Below, piece after piece: positions 25,182-34,778 of a DNA stretch of 64,000 nt. The position numbers were made by a program, and so were the translations under genes. This stretch comes from Cyanocohniella sp. LLY (GTDB lineage: Bacteria > Cyanobacteriota > Cyanobacteriia > Cyanobacteriales > Nostocaceae): contig JAKOMP010000005.1 in assembly GCA_022241785.1 (NCBI GenBank), forward strand, positions 1 through 64,000, written 5' to 3'. The number at the start of each line of letters is the position of its first letter. Positions within the stretch are counted from its first letter, which is position 1. A model generated the notes under the pieces. It was not told the origin of the DNA, did no database searches, and saw nothing but the letters and a program-made list of their open reading frames with translations.

Positions 25182-26360
25182 ATGAAGCTAATCAAAAAAA
25201 AATTAAAGTTTCCCCGAATTATATATTTTGGTATTGCAATTTTAATTCTTAGTATTTTATTCATAAATTTATCTACAGATGCCGTTGAAATTAGTAGTAT
25301 AGAATTTATTGGTGAAGCAACTATACCCAAAGGATTAATTTTTCAAAAAACTGAAGTCGGTGGCTTATCGGGAATTACCTACGATGCCAAAAACGATTTG
25401 TATTATGCCATTTCCGATGATCGAGGACAAAAAGCACCAGCCCGTTTCTACACTCTGAAAATAGACTTAAGCCAAGGTTCTTTAAAGAATGGTGATGTTC
25501 AGCCTGTAGGTGTAACTACTTTATTAAATCAAAATGGTCAAACATTTCCTGCGGGTGAAACCGACACAGAAGGGATTGCTTTCACTAATCGAGAAACCGT
25601 CTTCATTTCTTCTGAAGGCGATGTCAGACAATTAATTAATCCTTTTATTAAACAATTTTCTTTATCTTCTGGGAAGCTACTAGGAAAATTACCCATACCA
25701 AATAAATTCTTGCCCAATAAAAATGGTAATCAAGGTATTCGCAACAATTTAGCTTTTGAAAGCCTCACCATTACCCCCAACAATCAGCATTTATTTACAG
25801 CTACCGAAAATGCCTTAATTCAAGATGGGCCAGCCGCTAAACCAAATCTGGGTAGTCCTTGCCGAATTTTGCAGTATAATCTGCGAACTAATCAGCCAGA
25901 AAAAGAATTTCTGTACCAAACAGAACCCGTCCCGCAAATTTTAAATCTCACTGGTAGGTTTGCTAGTGGATTACCTGATTTATTAGCTTTGGATAATCAA
26001 GGACACTTCTTGAGTATAGAACGGTCTTTTGCAGGTTTGGGATTTGCTGTTTCCCTATTTCAAGTTTCTTTAGAAGGCGCTGATGAAATTCAAAATATCA
26101 ACAGCCTGTTAGCAGTTGAATCTGCAAAAATCCAACCAGTCAGCAAAAAACTGTTATTAAATCTGAGCAAGTTAGATGTATTGCTAGACAACATCGAAGG
26201 TTTAACTCTCGGTCCTCGGCTACCAGATGGACAGCGCTCATTAATTCTTGTTAGTGACAATAATTTTCATTCACTACAACGTAACCAAATTCTTGCTTTT
26301 AAACTAAAAATAGAATCACCAATTATGAGATTTTTACGGCGTTTATTACCTAACTTATAG
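25182..26360 (+). CDS. Esterase-like activity of phytase family protein
   Basis: The 392-residue protein has an N-terminal signal anchor (IIYFGIAILILSILFINL) and a beta-propeller-like body that matches the esterase-like phytase domain (PF13449). Family blocks are VGGLSGITYDAKNDLYYAISDDRG, TDTEGIAFTN, ESLTITPNNQHLFTATENAL, and the C-terminal DNIEGLTLGPRLPDG with LILVSDNNF. It should face the periplasm. The family name is structural; phytase or esterase activity is unproven for most members. No neighbour gives a clear pathway. A phosphate role would fit the phosphatase gene at 34.8 kb, but the distance is large. Confidence 0.75.
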   Translation: MKLIKKKLKFPRIIYFGIAILILSILFINLSTDAVEISSIEFIGEATIPKGLIFQKTEVGGLSGITYDAKNDLYYAISDDRGQKAPARFYTLKIDLSQGSLKNGDVQPVGVTTLLNQNGQTFPAGETDTEGIAFTNRETVFISSEGDVRQLINPFIKQFSLSSGKLLGKLPIPNKFLPNKNGNQGIRNNLAFESLTITPNNQHLFTATENALIQDGPAAKPNLGSPCRILQYNLRTNQPEKEFLYQTEPVPQILNLTGRFASGLPDLLALDNQGHFLSIERSFAGLGFAVSLFQVSLEGADEIQNINSLLAVESAKIQPVSKKLLLNLSKLDVLLDNIEGLTLGPRLPDGQRSLILVSDNNFHSLQRNQILAFKLKIESPIMRFLRRLLPNL

Positions 26361-26753
26361 CCCTAAATTGACCGTAATAATTTTATCTTTTGAATTTGGG
26401 ATATACTCACTATGCTGAGTACGCTGTACTAACTTAAATTTAAAATTAAAAACTGTTTTCCCGTGGATTCACTGTTATGACTAGGCAATTTGATCTAGTT
26501 GATTTATTGGTTCAGTGAATTTCCTCATACGCTTACTATACTCAATATGTTACATAATATTTAAGACTTTTTGCATAAGGATACGTAACCTTTTTATAGA
26601 AAGTTAACCTATGATTATTTTAATCTTTATCTTAGATGATTTATTTTATAAGTCTATTGAGATATTCATTGATTACAATGAAAAGATTAAAGGTACGCTT
26701 CCATACCTATTGTTAGGGTTAACAAATTATTTTATAGCGTAAAATTTCCCAAG
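26361..26753. other. 393-bp AT-rich intergenic region before the kinase pair
   Basis: No gene is visible. An 8-bp inverted repeat ATTCACTG (26467-26474) / CAGTGAAT (26513-26520) encloses 38 bases and could be a regulator site or transcript hairpin for the kinase operon. The remainder is low-GC sequence without further recognised signals. Confidence 0.4.
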
Positions 26754-28349
26754 ATGCTGAATCCTAAAACTGAAGTAGACGTTTATATTGGAAAATTTTT
26801 AAATAATCGCTATTTAATAAAAGATTTGATTGGCAAAGGGGGAATGGGTAGAGTTTACTTAGCAGAAGATGTAGCTAAGGGTGGGATGCTAGTAGCTGTA
26901 AAAATTTTGATGATGAGTTTGGGAAATCAGCAAATATCCCAACGTTTTGCTAGAGAAATTTTTATTGGCGCTCAACTTGGTCGTAAAAGTAAAAATATTG
27001 TCCGAGTTTTGAGTTATGGCGTTACAGAAGATAAAACGCCCTTTTATGTTATGGAATATCTTCAGGGAAAAAATTTAAAAAATATCCTTAAAATTCAACC
27101 ACTAGCACCATCAAAATTTTTAGATATTGGTTCTCAGATTTGTTTAGGTTTACAGTGCGCTCACCAAGGTATTAGCCTCAAGGGCGAGATTTATCCGATT
27201 GTGCATCGAGATATTAAACCAGAAAATATATTTATTACTGAAGATGCTAAACAAGGCGAAATTGTGCGGATTCTTGATTTTGGCATTGCTAAGTTCTTAA
27301 CAGAACGTAGTGGTATGACTCTCACCGATTCTTTTATTGGTAGTTTACCTTACTGTTCTCCAGAACATATGGAAGGGCGCAAATTATTAGATGTCCGCTC
27401 TGATATATATAGTTTGGGAGTATTAATGTTTGAAATGCTCACAGGAAAACATCCGTTTCAAACACAAACTAATTCCTTTGGTAGTTGGTATCAAGCCCAT
27501 CGGTTTCAACTTCCTCCTACATTTGAAGAAGTAAACCCCCAAGTTAAAATACCACCAGAATTACAAAAATTAGTCATCAAGTGTTTGGCAAAAGAAGTAG
27601 GCGATCGCCCGCAAAATATTGGTCAAATCCTAGACGATTTAGAAGCAATTAAAGTTAAATTTGATGCACAAAATAATAGCGATATTGAAAGTCCGAAACC
27701 TATATCACCATTGCAATTAGTACCTCTAACTTCTGTCACCGAAAAAGAGTGTTTACAGAAAACTTGGCCCAAAAACAAACCAATTGCGCCTATAGGATTT
27801 CCTCATTTATTGCATAGTACTCAAGGCATTTTACCTACTTTTTGGGCAATGCTACCCCAACAGGAAATTTCCAGTTTCTTAGAAAAAACTCATAGTACTG
27901 AATTTATTGCCAAAATGAATATATATCCCATGTTAATGTGGGTGACAGTGCTATATGATGCCCAGCTTTCTTTAACACGTTGGTTATCTTATTTTCTCGA
28001 CATGAAAGATAATCGAGGGCAAAAAATAGTAAAAATTTTAGCAGATACAGGCTATTATCACCTATTGTTCTTTGCCTTAGAAGAACCGACGCGTTGCGCC
28101 CATGTCATGACTTTAACTTTAACTGCTGTCCAACGTCAGCAACTTACAGATTGGTTAATGCTAAACCAAAAATCAACTGCTTTAATCTCTGCAAGCCAAG
28201 CTAAAACTCTTTTAAAATCAGAGTATGAAAAACTGAAAATAGAAATTATGAAAAAATTGTCAGTCAATCACCCAATTCAAAGTAATGATTTTAAAACTTG
28301 GGTGTCCAAAATATTTGGAAGATTTTTAAAATTTATTAAACATGATTAA
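26754..28349 (+). CDS. Ser/Thr protein kinase with uncharacterised C-terminal domain (kinase 1)
   Basis: The 531-residue protein has a complete Hanks-type kinase domain (about 20-305): G-loop GKGGMGRVYLAED (27-39), K50 in VAVK, HRDIKPEN at 151-158, DFG at 175-177 and the APE-like PEH. There is no transmembrane helix, so it is cytoplasmic. From about 335 a second domain shared with the next kinase begins (WPKNKPI...FPHLL...TQG, then MLMWVTVLY and YFLDM), ending in a helical, basic tail. I do not recognise that domain. The gene precedes a paralogue 156 bases downstream. Targets are unknown; the C-terminal domain probably binds the substrate or a signal. Confidence 0.85.
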   Translation: MLNPKTEVDVYIGKFLNNRYLIKDLIGKGGMGRVYLAEDVAKGGMLVAVKILMMSLGNQQISQRFAREIFIGAQLGRKSKNIVRVLSYGVTEDKTPFYVMEYLQGKNLKNILKIQPLAPSKFLDIGSQICLGLQCAHQGISLKGEIYPIVHRDIKPENIFITEDAKQGEIVRILDFGIAKFLTERSGMTLTDSFIGSLPYCSPEHMEGRKLLDVRSDIYSLGVLMFEMLTGKHPFQTQTNSFGSWYQAHRFQLPPTFEEVNPQVKIPPELQKLVIKCLAKEVGDRPQNIGQILDDLEAIKVKFDAQNNSDIESPKPISPLQLVPLTSVTEKECLQKTWPKNKPIAPIGFPHLLHSTQGILPTFWAMLPQQEISSFLEKTHSTEFIAKMNIYPMLMWVTVLYDAQLSLTRWLSYFLDMKDNRGQKIVKILADTGYYHLLFFALEEPTRCAHVMTLTLTAVQRQQLTDWLMLNQKSTALISASQAKTLLKSEYEKLKIEIMKKLSVNHPIQSNDFKTWVSKIFGRFLKFIKHD

Positions 28350-28505
28350 TCAATATGTGTAGCAATCAGAATATAAAAATCCGGATATATAGACATAAAA
28401 AATAGCAAAAATCAAGAGGAAATTTTCATAACTCATTGAGGAATGCTATATAAAAAATTTTATCTAATAAAACTTTAAAATGCGGCGACAATAGAGGTTG
28501 TACAA

Positions 28506-30032
28506 GTGAATCAAAGTGCATTTACTTCTCCACATAATACAGGGTTGCTGGCCAAGCGCTATCAACTCAAGCACTTAATTGGCAGGGGTGGTATGGGAGA
28601 AGTTTTTTTAGCAGATGATATTTTGTTAGGGGGAATACCAGTTGCCATTAAATTCCTTTCTCAAACTGTTTCGAGCGCCAAAATGAAACAGGATTTTGCC
28701 CGTGAAGCCTTAATGAGTGCAGCATTGAGTCAAAAAAGCCTACATATTGTCCGGGCGCATGATTACGGCATCAGTGAAGAGGGTAAACTTTTTTACGTGA
28801 TGGAATATCTCAATGGCAAAAGTTTAAAAGATTTAATTCCCATGCCTTTGCTTAAGTTTGTCACCTTGGCGCGTCAGATTTGTTTGGGGTTACAATGCGC
28901 TCATCAAGGTATTAATATCGATGGAAAAATTTATCCTTTAGTTCATAGAGATATCAAACCAGCTAATATATTAGTTGTCCCCGATCCGATATTAGGTCAG
29001 TTAGTCAAAATTCTAGATTTTGGCATAGCCAAATTTTTAAACTCTACTGCTACTATTAGCACCAACAAAGGTTTTAACGGCACTTTGCCCTACTCATCTC
29101 CCGAACAATTAGAGGGCAGCGAATTAGATAGTCGCTCTGATATATATAGTGTGGGAGTATTAATGTTTGAAATGCTCACAGGTGCTAAACCCTGGGAGCC
29201 AGAAACAGATTTATTTGGGGCTTGGTATAAAGCACATCATTTTGAAGCCCCGCGAGCGATCGCAGAGCTGAATCCTCAACTAAAAATACCCCAGCAGCTG
29301 AATAATTTAATTATGGCTTGTCTGGCGAAAATACCAAGCGATCGCCCCCAGAATATGACTGCCATCTTACAAGTATTAAATAGTGTAGAAAAGTCTATTT
29401 GTCCTGGTTGGCCCACAACCTTAGCTACCCCATCCACCCGTAATATACCTGTAACGACTGGATTACCTATATTCAGAGAAAAAAATTGCAAGCAACTTGC
29501 ATGGCCACAAAATAAACCGATTCAAGAAATTGTTTTTCCTCAGTTGCTAGATACTGCACAAGGAAGTATGGCCACACTATGGTTGATGTTGTCTCAACAA
29601 GAGATCCAAAAACGTGCCGATTCTCAGGTTTGTCACCAATTTATATTTATCACCTCTCCACATCCGATGCTGTTGTGGGTGACAGCACTTTACACTCTAG
29701 CACTGGTCCCGAAATGGTTACCCTGTTATCTGGATATGCAAAATCTCCCAAATCAAGCATTGGTGTATGCATTAGCAAATAAAGAAAGCTACCCTTTGAT
29801 TTGCTTTACCCTAGAACCGCCCCATTCCTGCGTCAAAGTTCTTAGTAGTCAAATAGATCCTCTTCAGCAGCAAATGTTGAAAAGCTGGGTAGCACAAAGT
29901 AAAGGTTTACCACCTTCATCTCAAGCTCATTTGAGCAAAAATATATTAAAGCAGCAGTATAAACAAATGCAAACCCAGATGTTAAAACAAATGGCATTAA
30001 ATCCTCAGGTTGTAGTGACAGTTTCTAAGTAA
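28506..30032 (+). CDS. Ser/Thr protein kinase with uncharacterised C-terminal domain (kinase 2)
   Basis: The 508-residue protein starts at GTG. Kinase motifs are complete: G-loop GRGGMGEVFLADD, K49 in VAIK, HRDIKPAN at 147-154, DFG at 171-173, PEQ in the APE position. It shares with kinase 1 the same C-terminal domain from about 312 (WPQNKPI, FPQLLDTAQG, MLLWVTALY, YLDM, SWVAQSK), so the pair arose by tandem duplication of a whole gene. Divergence is substantial, especially in the tail. No membrane segment is seen. It ends five bases before the convergent stop of the outer-membrane protein gene. Confidence 0.85.
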   Translation: MNQSAFTSPHNTGLLAKRYQLKHLIGRGGMGEVFLADDILLGGIPVAIKFLSQTVSSAKMKQDFAREALMSAALSQKSLHIVRAHDYGISEEGKLFYVMEYLNGKSLKDLIPMPLLKFVTLARQICLGLQCAHQGINIDGKIYPLVHRDIKPANILVVPDPILGQLVKILDFGIAKFLNSTATISTNKGFNGTLPYSSPEQLEGSELDSRSDIYSVGVLMFEMLTGAKPWEPETDLFGAWYKAHHFEAPRAIAELNPQLKIPQQLNNLIMACLAKIPSDRPQNMTAILQVLNSVEKSICPGWPTTLATPSTRNIPVTTGLPIFREKNCKQLAWPQNKPIQEIVFPQLLDTAQGSMATLWLMLSQQEIQKRADSQVCHQFIFITSPHPMLLWVTALYTLALVPKWLPCYLDMQNLPNQALVYALANKESYPLICFTLEPPHSCVKVLSSQIDPLQQQMLKSWVAQSKGLPPSSQAHLSKNILKQQYKQMQTQMLKQMALNPQVVVTVSK

Positions 30033-30037
30033 GTTGT

Positions 30038-32392
30038 TCAAAAACGACCCCTCACAAATACGCTGAAAATATTCTCCTTTGCTCCTAATTGATTACCCAA
30101 ACTATCAGTGCCATAGTCATACTCATTATTTCTCCACGATAGATTGAGTGTGGGACTATTCTGATTTTGTCCGAGTGTAAAACTTGCTGTTGTACCATAC
30201 ACAGAGCGTCCAGCATTTTCATTAATGGGTGCATAATATGCGGATAAAGCAAAGTTGCGGTTAAATTGAATACCCAAACTTGTGACTAGAGTATTTTTAA
30301 TCGAATCGGGGACAACATCTCCCACGTAGCTAGTTAACGCCAACCAAGTATTACCTAAATTAACTCTTGTTCTCAATGTCAATGAATTCACAAAGTCGTT
30401 GGGGCGAGTTTCTCTATCAAAAGCATAATTAACCCCAGTGGATAGGACTAAATTGCTATTTTGACTCAAGGGGATGCGTTTAGCAATATTACCTAAGACT
30501 TGACTGTAGTAGTCAACATCAGGATTAAGATAGGCAATTACACCACCGGAAAAACTCCATCCATTGGAGGTATTTTTAGTAAAATCTGCACCGCCATAAG
30601 CTTTAATTTGGTCGGCACCTATGATACCAGTGTAATATCTCAAAACATCCTGTGTTCCTGTAATATTTCCTGTAAAACTGAGATGCGGTACATATTGGGT
30701 GGCTTCTCGATATCTGTTAGATGTTACATTATTCACTTCTTGATTTAAAATAGTCACATAGACTTGAGTGTAGAAGTTTTGTAATTCTGCTGTGGAAAAA
30801 TTTTGATTATTAATAGTAGAAACAAAACTCACATTGGAGTCAAACCCCCCTTCTTCACCACCTTCTGATAAAACTGTTTGGGGGCTAATTTGTTCAAAAC
30901 GCCTACTAAGTTCAGAACTACGTTTAATTACAGGAGACGCACCTAACCAGATACCATTAAAATTAGCAGCAGGTATTTGTGTTAAGTTTGTTGCTTTGGG
31001 CGGAACACTCTGCGCTCGTCCGATACCTCCATGATAAGCAGTAAAACTATTAGCAGGTAGCCGGACATTATTAGCAGCTAAAAATAAATTATTATTGACA
31101 TTAGAATTGACTCGATTCGCTGATCCGGCAATGCTAGGGTTAATATCTGGAAACAAACTATATCCTAGTTGCAAGGCTGTATTAAGTAAAGTATTTTCGT
31201 CATTTAAGATGAATCCAAATCCCCGTACTGTACGCCCTATCACAGCTTCACGATCATTGACTTTGATAATTTGTCTAATTCTAGAATAAACTGCGGCTGG
31301 TGTATTTTCTATTTCTTCTCTTCTAGTGATAGAAAGTTGATTTCCAGTACTATTACCAAGAAATGAACCTGTATTGGGTAAAGATAAGTTTATACCAATT
31401 TCTTGTCCATTAGCCCCAGATTGAAAACCCGGTTGCTGAATTGCAGCTAGTGTTTCTGGCGCTACTACATCACCTACTGTTGCAGTTTGAAAAATCCGAT
31501 TTGGTATCAGGGTATCAGGGTTAATATCAGTAGATGTTAAACCAGGAGTATATGTACATATATCATCTGGGTTAGTATCTGGTAATATACAAGAAGCAGT
31601 CAGGCTTAATTGTAGATCTGTACCCAATACAGTTTGGGGTTCTTTGAGATTAACAATAATCTCTCTGGCTTTTCTCACCGTTTGCAGTTGTAGATATTCT
31701 CCGGTTTGATCTACAGTAAAAATATTATTGGTTGTTAAATTTTCTTGGACTTGGCTATTAAGTTTGATAATTCCGTTAACATTAAAAGTAGTATTTTGAA
31801 GATTACTAAAGCTTGAACCTACACCTAGTTGCCCTTGAGTTAAATGATTAATTAATACACCATTAAGAGGGATGCTAGTTGTGCGCGGACGTATTTTTTG
31901 CGGATCAGCGACTCTGGGGGGAATAATATAATTTTGATCTATTTGGGTTGGTTCTTTTCTGGGAGATATTTGCTCAACTTCTAATTCATCAACCTGTGGC
32001 TGTGGATCTGATGGTGGCTTTAGTGGATCTAGTTGTCCAGTATTAGATTCTGTTTGACTAAGTATATTAGGAGGACAAGATTGGATCGGGGAATTAATTT
32101 TATCTAAATCCGAAACTGCGTTAAATTCTTGTTGTCGGGCGTGGCTGGTAGGACAAGATTGGATCGGGGAATTAATTTTATCTAAATCTGCTACTCTTAA
32201 TGTTTGAGTGGGATTCTCTTCTTCAGCGGTTGGGGACAAGTTTAATTTGCCATTACTATTTAAACTGTCCAACTCTAATGTATTTCCAGGTATCTGAGCG
32301 CAGACTGTTTTGGAAAAGAATATTGTTGCTGAACTAAATAACAGTACAAATGCTAGTTTTAAATTTTTGCGAAGCGAATTACTTATAAACAT
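30038..32392 (-). CDS. Predicted outer-membrane beta-barrel protein
   Basis: The 784-residue protein has a cleavable-looking signal peptide (LAFVLLFSSATIFFSKTVCA) followed by a proline/glutamine-rich linker of about 150 residues, then long beta-rich sequence with alternating polar and hydrophobic residues. It ends in ENIFSVFVRGRF; the final Phe is typical of barrels folded by the BAM complex. The linker contains a duplicated DLDKINSPIQSCP motif caused by a 39-bp DNA repeat. I recognise the general type as a cyanobacterial outer-membrane family without known function. Convergent with kinase 2 and downstream of the small secreted protein gene on the same strand. Confidence 0.7.
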   Translation of the reverse strand: MFISNSLRKNLKLAFVLLFSSATIFFSKTVCAQIPGNTLELDSLNSNGKLNLSPTAEEENPTQTLRVADLDKINSPIQSCPTSHARQQEFNAVSDLDKINSPIQSCPPNILSQTESNTGQLDPLKPPSDPQPQVDELEVEQISPRKEPTQIDQNYIIPPRVADPQKIRPRTTSIPLNGVLINHLTQGQLGVGSSFSNLQNTTFNVNGIIKLNSQVQENLTTNNIFTVDQTGEYLQLQTVRKAREIIVNLKEPQTVLGTDLQLSLTASCILPDTNPDDICTYTPGLTSTDINPDTLIPNRIFQTATVGDVVAPETLAAIQQPGFQSGANGQEIGINLSLPNTGSFLGNSTGNQLSITRREEIENTPAAVYSRIRQIIKVNDREAVIGRTVRGFGFILNDENTLLNTALQLGYSLFPDINPSIAGSANRVNSNVNNNLFLAANNVRLPANSFTAYHGGIGRAQSVPPKATNLTQIPAANFNGIWLGASPVIKRSSELSRRFEQISPQTVLSEGGEEGGFDSNVSFVSTINNQNFSTAELQNFYTQVYVTILNQEVNNVTSNRYREATQYVPHLSFTGNITGTQDVLRYYTGIIGADQIKAYGGADFTKNTSNGWSFSGGVIAYLNPDVDYYSQVLGNIAKRIPLSQNSNLVLSTGVNYAFDRETRPNDFVNSLTLRTRVNLGNTWLALTSYVGDVVPDSIKNTLVTSLGIQFNRNFALSAYYAPINENAGRSVYGTTASFTLGQNQNSPTLNLSWRNNEYDYGTDSLGNQLGAKENIFSVFVRGRF
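32072..32188. repeat. In-frame 39-bp direct repeat inside the outer-membrane protein gene
   Basis: Two copies of a 39-bp sequence (32072-32110 and 32150-32188, starting AGGACAAGATTGGATCGGGG) lie 78 bp apart, exactly 26 codons. They encode the duplicated DLDKINSPIQSCP peptide. Their near identity suggests a recent slippage or duplication in the linker. Confidence 0.8.
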
Positions 32393-32516
32393 TTGTAACA
32401 GAAATTCCCGAGATACCTTGAAAAATTAAATTTTCAGTCTATTTGTAAATGAAATTGCACTATTGTCATTTAGCCTATGTGACTAGAATTTATGAATGTT
32501 TTAGATACAATAAGCT

Positions 32517-32541
32517 AGAGACACGAGGCTATCGTGTCTCT
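32517..32541. other. Perfect 10-bp stem-loop between two minus-strand genes
   Basis: AGAGACACGA (32517-32526) pairs exactly with TCGTGTCTCT (32532-32541) around a five-base loop. It sits between the secreted Ala-rich protein gene and the outer-membrane protein gene, both on the minus strand. No T-run follows on either side, so a processing or mRNA-stability role is as likely as termination. Confidence 0.6.
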
Positions 32542-32669
32542 AACAGATAAACACAAAAGGGTTGGGGTAGAGAGAATTTGAGGACAGTATCAGTTTGTCG
32601 CCTAAATTCTTGATACCCTGATCATTTTCTGGGATTTACCGGAAAATAGATACATTTTGCCTAACAAAA

Positions 32670-33092
32670 CTAAAATCCAGTTTCAATAGATCCAATGGGG
32701 GTTTCGGTGAAGGTAGCAATGGAGTTAGCTTGGCTGTCTCCTAAAGCTGTATCTACACCACCTGTGAGAGTAACGTTGTTGTAAGTTTCGCTCTCACTAA
32801 AATCAGAGTCTGAGAAGGAATAAAACCCGTTATCGCTGACTAATTCGATGACGCCAGCACTACCCAAAGCGGAAGCTGAAACAATACCAAAATTACCGGT
32901 AGCTGTAGCAGCTGCATCATTTTTACCGACAGCTCCAGCAGCAGCCACTTCAGTTACCAAACCATCAGCGTCAAGTGTAGCTGCTACAGCTGCTGCCGCA
33001 CCACCTTCACCAGCAGAGGCTACAGAACCGAAGCCAAATACACTAGCGGAAACTGCAACTAACGCGATCGCTACTTTTTTGTTGAATTTCAT
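32670..33092 (-). CDS. Small secreted Ala/Gly-rich protein
   Basis: The 140-residue product has a clear Sec signal peptide (KKVAIALVAVSASVFGFGSVASA, cleavage after about residue 27) and a mature chain rich in Ala, Gly, Ser and Thr with no cysteine and no lysine after the N-terminal region. It resembles exported beta-rich or self-assembling proteins, but I recognise no family. Its upstream region holds a Pho-box-like pair of repeats with a TATAAT at a suitable distance. A link to phosphate starvation and to the nearby secreted phosphatase is therefore possible but unproven. Confidence 0.65.
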   Translation of the reverse strand: MKFNKKVAIALVAVSASVFGFGSVASAGEGGAAAAVAATLDADGLVTEVAAAGAVGKNDAAATATGNFGIVSASALGSAGVIELVSDNGFYSFSDSDFSESETYNNVTLTGGVDTALGDSQANSIATFTETPIGSIETGF

Positions 33093-33263
33093 CGACTTCT
33101 ATTCCTAATTATTTAAACTTCAATGTGCTGACGATGTACGCATCTGGTATTTGTGCTGGGGAAAATTTCACTATCTCAGTTACTGTTAGCAAAAATTGTT
33201 TTTTCAACATAATTTGTTGAATTTAAGGTATGGTTACTCTTCAGTATCTGGTGTGAACAAAAC

Positions 33264-33302
33264 ATTATATTTCAGCACAACTTAGGTTAAGTTTTGGTTA
33301 AA
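33264..33302 (-). promoter_or_regulatory. Candidate Pho box and -10 for the secreted Ala-rich protein gene
   Basis: On the minus strand TTTAACCA (33302-33295) and CTTAACCT (33291-33284) both match the cyanobacterial Pho-box unit YTTAAYYW exactly and repeat with the expected 11-bp period. A TATAAT follows at 33269-33264. A third unit at the next register is poor (TTGTGCTG). The site is about 170 bases upstream of the start codon. Confidence 0.55.
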
Positions 33303-34280
33303 ACTTGCAGTGCGTAAATCTTATGACAAAGTTATATTACTTAAAAGCAATTACTTAGTCAAGCGGTTAAAAATTAATTTAAAATAATTACGTATTTAAG
33401 CAATCAACTAGCTGTACTTAACCTGATTTTAAAATACCAAAAATCCATTTTTGACAATTGAAACTAAACATCAAGAAATAAATAAAATTAATTTTAAGTT
33501 ATCAATATTGAATTAATTTAAGAATAAATAGCGAAAATCAGCCAAATTTTTGGTTTTTTTACCTGAGAAGCAACAGTTGCTATCAGCAGCAGTTATTTTA
33601 TGATATGCAATAAATTTATACGCTCCAAAGCCTTGTTATTTCTAGAAAAATCGCTACTCAGGCTCTTGAATAAAGTATGGTATTCAAGTATTTTTTTGTA
33701 TTCTCTACAACAAATAATGGCTATAGTAGCTTTATCCGATTTGTGAGCATTATTAACAGCCAAACACACTGAAACTGTCAAGTCAAGTAAGAAACAATTT
33801 AGAAATTCTTGATAAAATCTAGACGCAGCGCTAATGCTGTAAATGATTTAAAAAGGGATAAAGGCTGAAAATTTTTTACAGCATCTTTAACTTAGTTACA
33901 TTAAAGCACTCACTAATACTCACTATTTGATGAATATTTGAGGTTAACAAAAGATTAATAAAAAAGAAAGCTTTGGTTTTTATTTCTATATATTGCTGAT
34001 TGTTAGCGGAGCAAATCGTTACTTACCACAAAATAGGGCGCATTAATCAAAATGCACCCTAATATTTAAATTTGATAGGACTTACGCACTCGCTACGAAA
34101 ATCAAGGCTTTGAGATTGCTTCCCTACGGTCGCAATGACGAAAATACGTGGTTGGTTACGTAAGTCCTGTTTGATTACAGTAATGACAGAACTAGAGTCA
34201 GGGCGAACTGACAAAAGCCCTCCGGGCATCCAAGAAATAGCGCTTGCGCGATCGCCTGATCTAATTGCATCTCCCAGCCT
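33303..34280. other. Large gene-free AT-rich region
   Basis: Nearly 1 kb without a convincing gene. A 62-codon minus-strand frame at 33593-33781 has no ribosome site or recognisable motifs. An imperfect hairpin, TAGGGCGCATT with AATGCACCCTA, lies at about 34033-34060, and MITE B copy 1 is at 34076-34169. HIP1-like GCGATCGCC occurs near 34249. Unannotated small RNAs could lie here, but nothing in the sequence proves it. Confidence 0.5.
34076..34169. mobile_element. MITE family B, copy 1
   Basis: The element has ends AGGACTTACGCA and TACGTAAGTCCT, with TTTGA directly repeated on both sides (34071-34075 and 34170-34174), a 5-bp target duplication. Total length is 94 bp. Its interior carries the GATTGCT...CGCAATGAC segment also found in the family E repeat and in MITE C. 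Confidence 0.8.
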
Positions 34281-34736
34281 TTAGTAATCGATTTCTTCGA
34301 GGTTGTGTTCCTCATCCATTGCTACATCTAAGAATGTACCTGTTTTGCCATGAACCTGAGTTCTAAAACTGTACTCTTTTTTGTCGTAAGGTAACTTAAC
34401 CTTGAGTAGATAGTCTGCATCTGGTAATTTCTTAAACCAGAAGTTGCCATGTTCATCAGTACGAGTCGTTTGGGGTGGGAGGGTATTGATGGTGACTTTG
34501 GCATTTTTCACCAAGTCTTCTCCGGGTACACCTTTCCAGAGATGGGTATCGGCGAGCTTACCGTAAATTACGCTATCGCCTTGGGGCTGATTCCAGAAAC
34601 CCATAGCCGGCTGCTGAATGGCGATCGCGGCGATGGCCACACTTAAAACTAACAAGCCACTAAATAATCGTCGTAGTTGCTTGGAACGAAAGCGCCAAAA
34701 ATTAGGCTGGAGTTTTAGTTTCATCATGTTTTGCAC
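34281..34736 (-). CDS. Exported carboxypeptidase-regulatory-like (Ig-like) domain protein
   Basis: The 151-residue protein has an N-terminal basic region and signal/anchor helix (LFSGLLVLSVAIAAIAI). A single beta-sandwich domain follows, with VIYGKLADTHLW, LVKNAKVTINTLPPQTTRTDEHGNFWFKKLPDADYLLKV and YSFRTQVHG; the TDEHGNFWFKKLP turn is typical of carboxypeptidase-regulatory-like or Cna-B-like folds. It lies 42 bases downstream of the secreted alkaline phosphatase on the same strand, so it is probably in the same operon and works in the periplasm. Binding partner unknown. Confidence 0.6.
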   Translation of the reverse strand: MQNMMKLKLQPNFWRFRSKQLRRLFSGLLVLSVAIAAIAIQQPAMGFWNQPQGDSVIYGKLADTHLWKGVPGEDLVKNAKVTINTLPPQTTRTDEHGNFWFKKLPDADYLLKVKLPYDKKEYSFRTQVHGKTGTFLDVAMDEEHNLEEIDY

Positions 34737-34778
34737 CTACTTGCAATGGGGAATTAACGATTGCGAATTGTTTTGAGA

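Noticed and set aside
33593-33781. 62-codon ORF in the gene-free region
   Set aside because: No ribosome site, no recognised motif and composition like the surrounding non-coding DNA.
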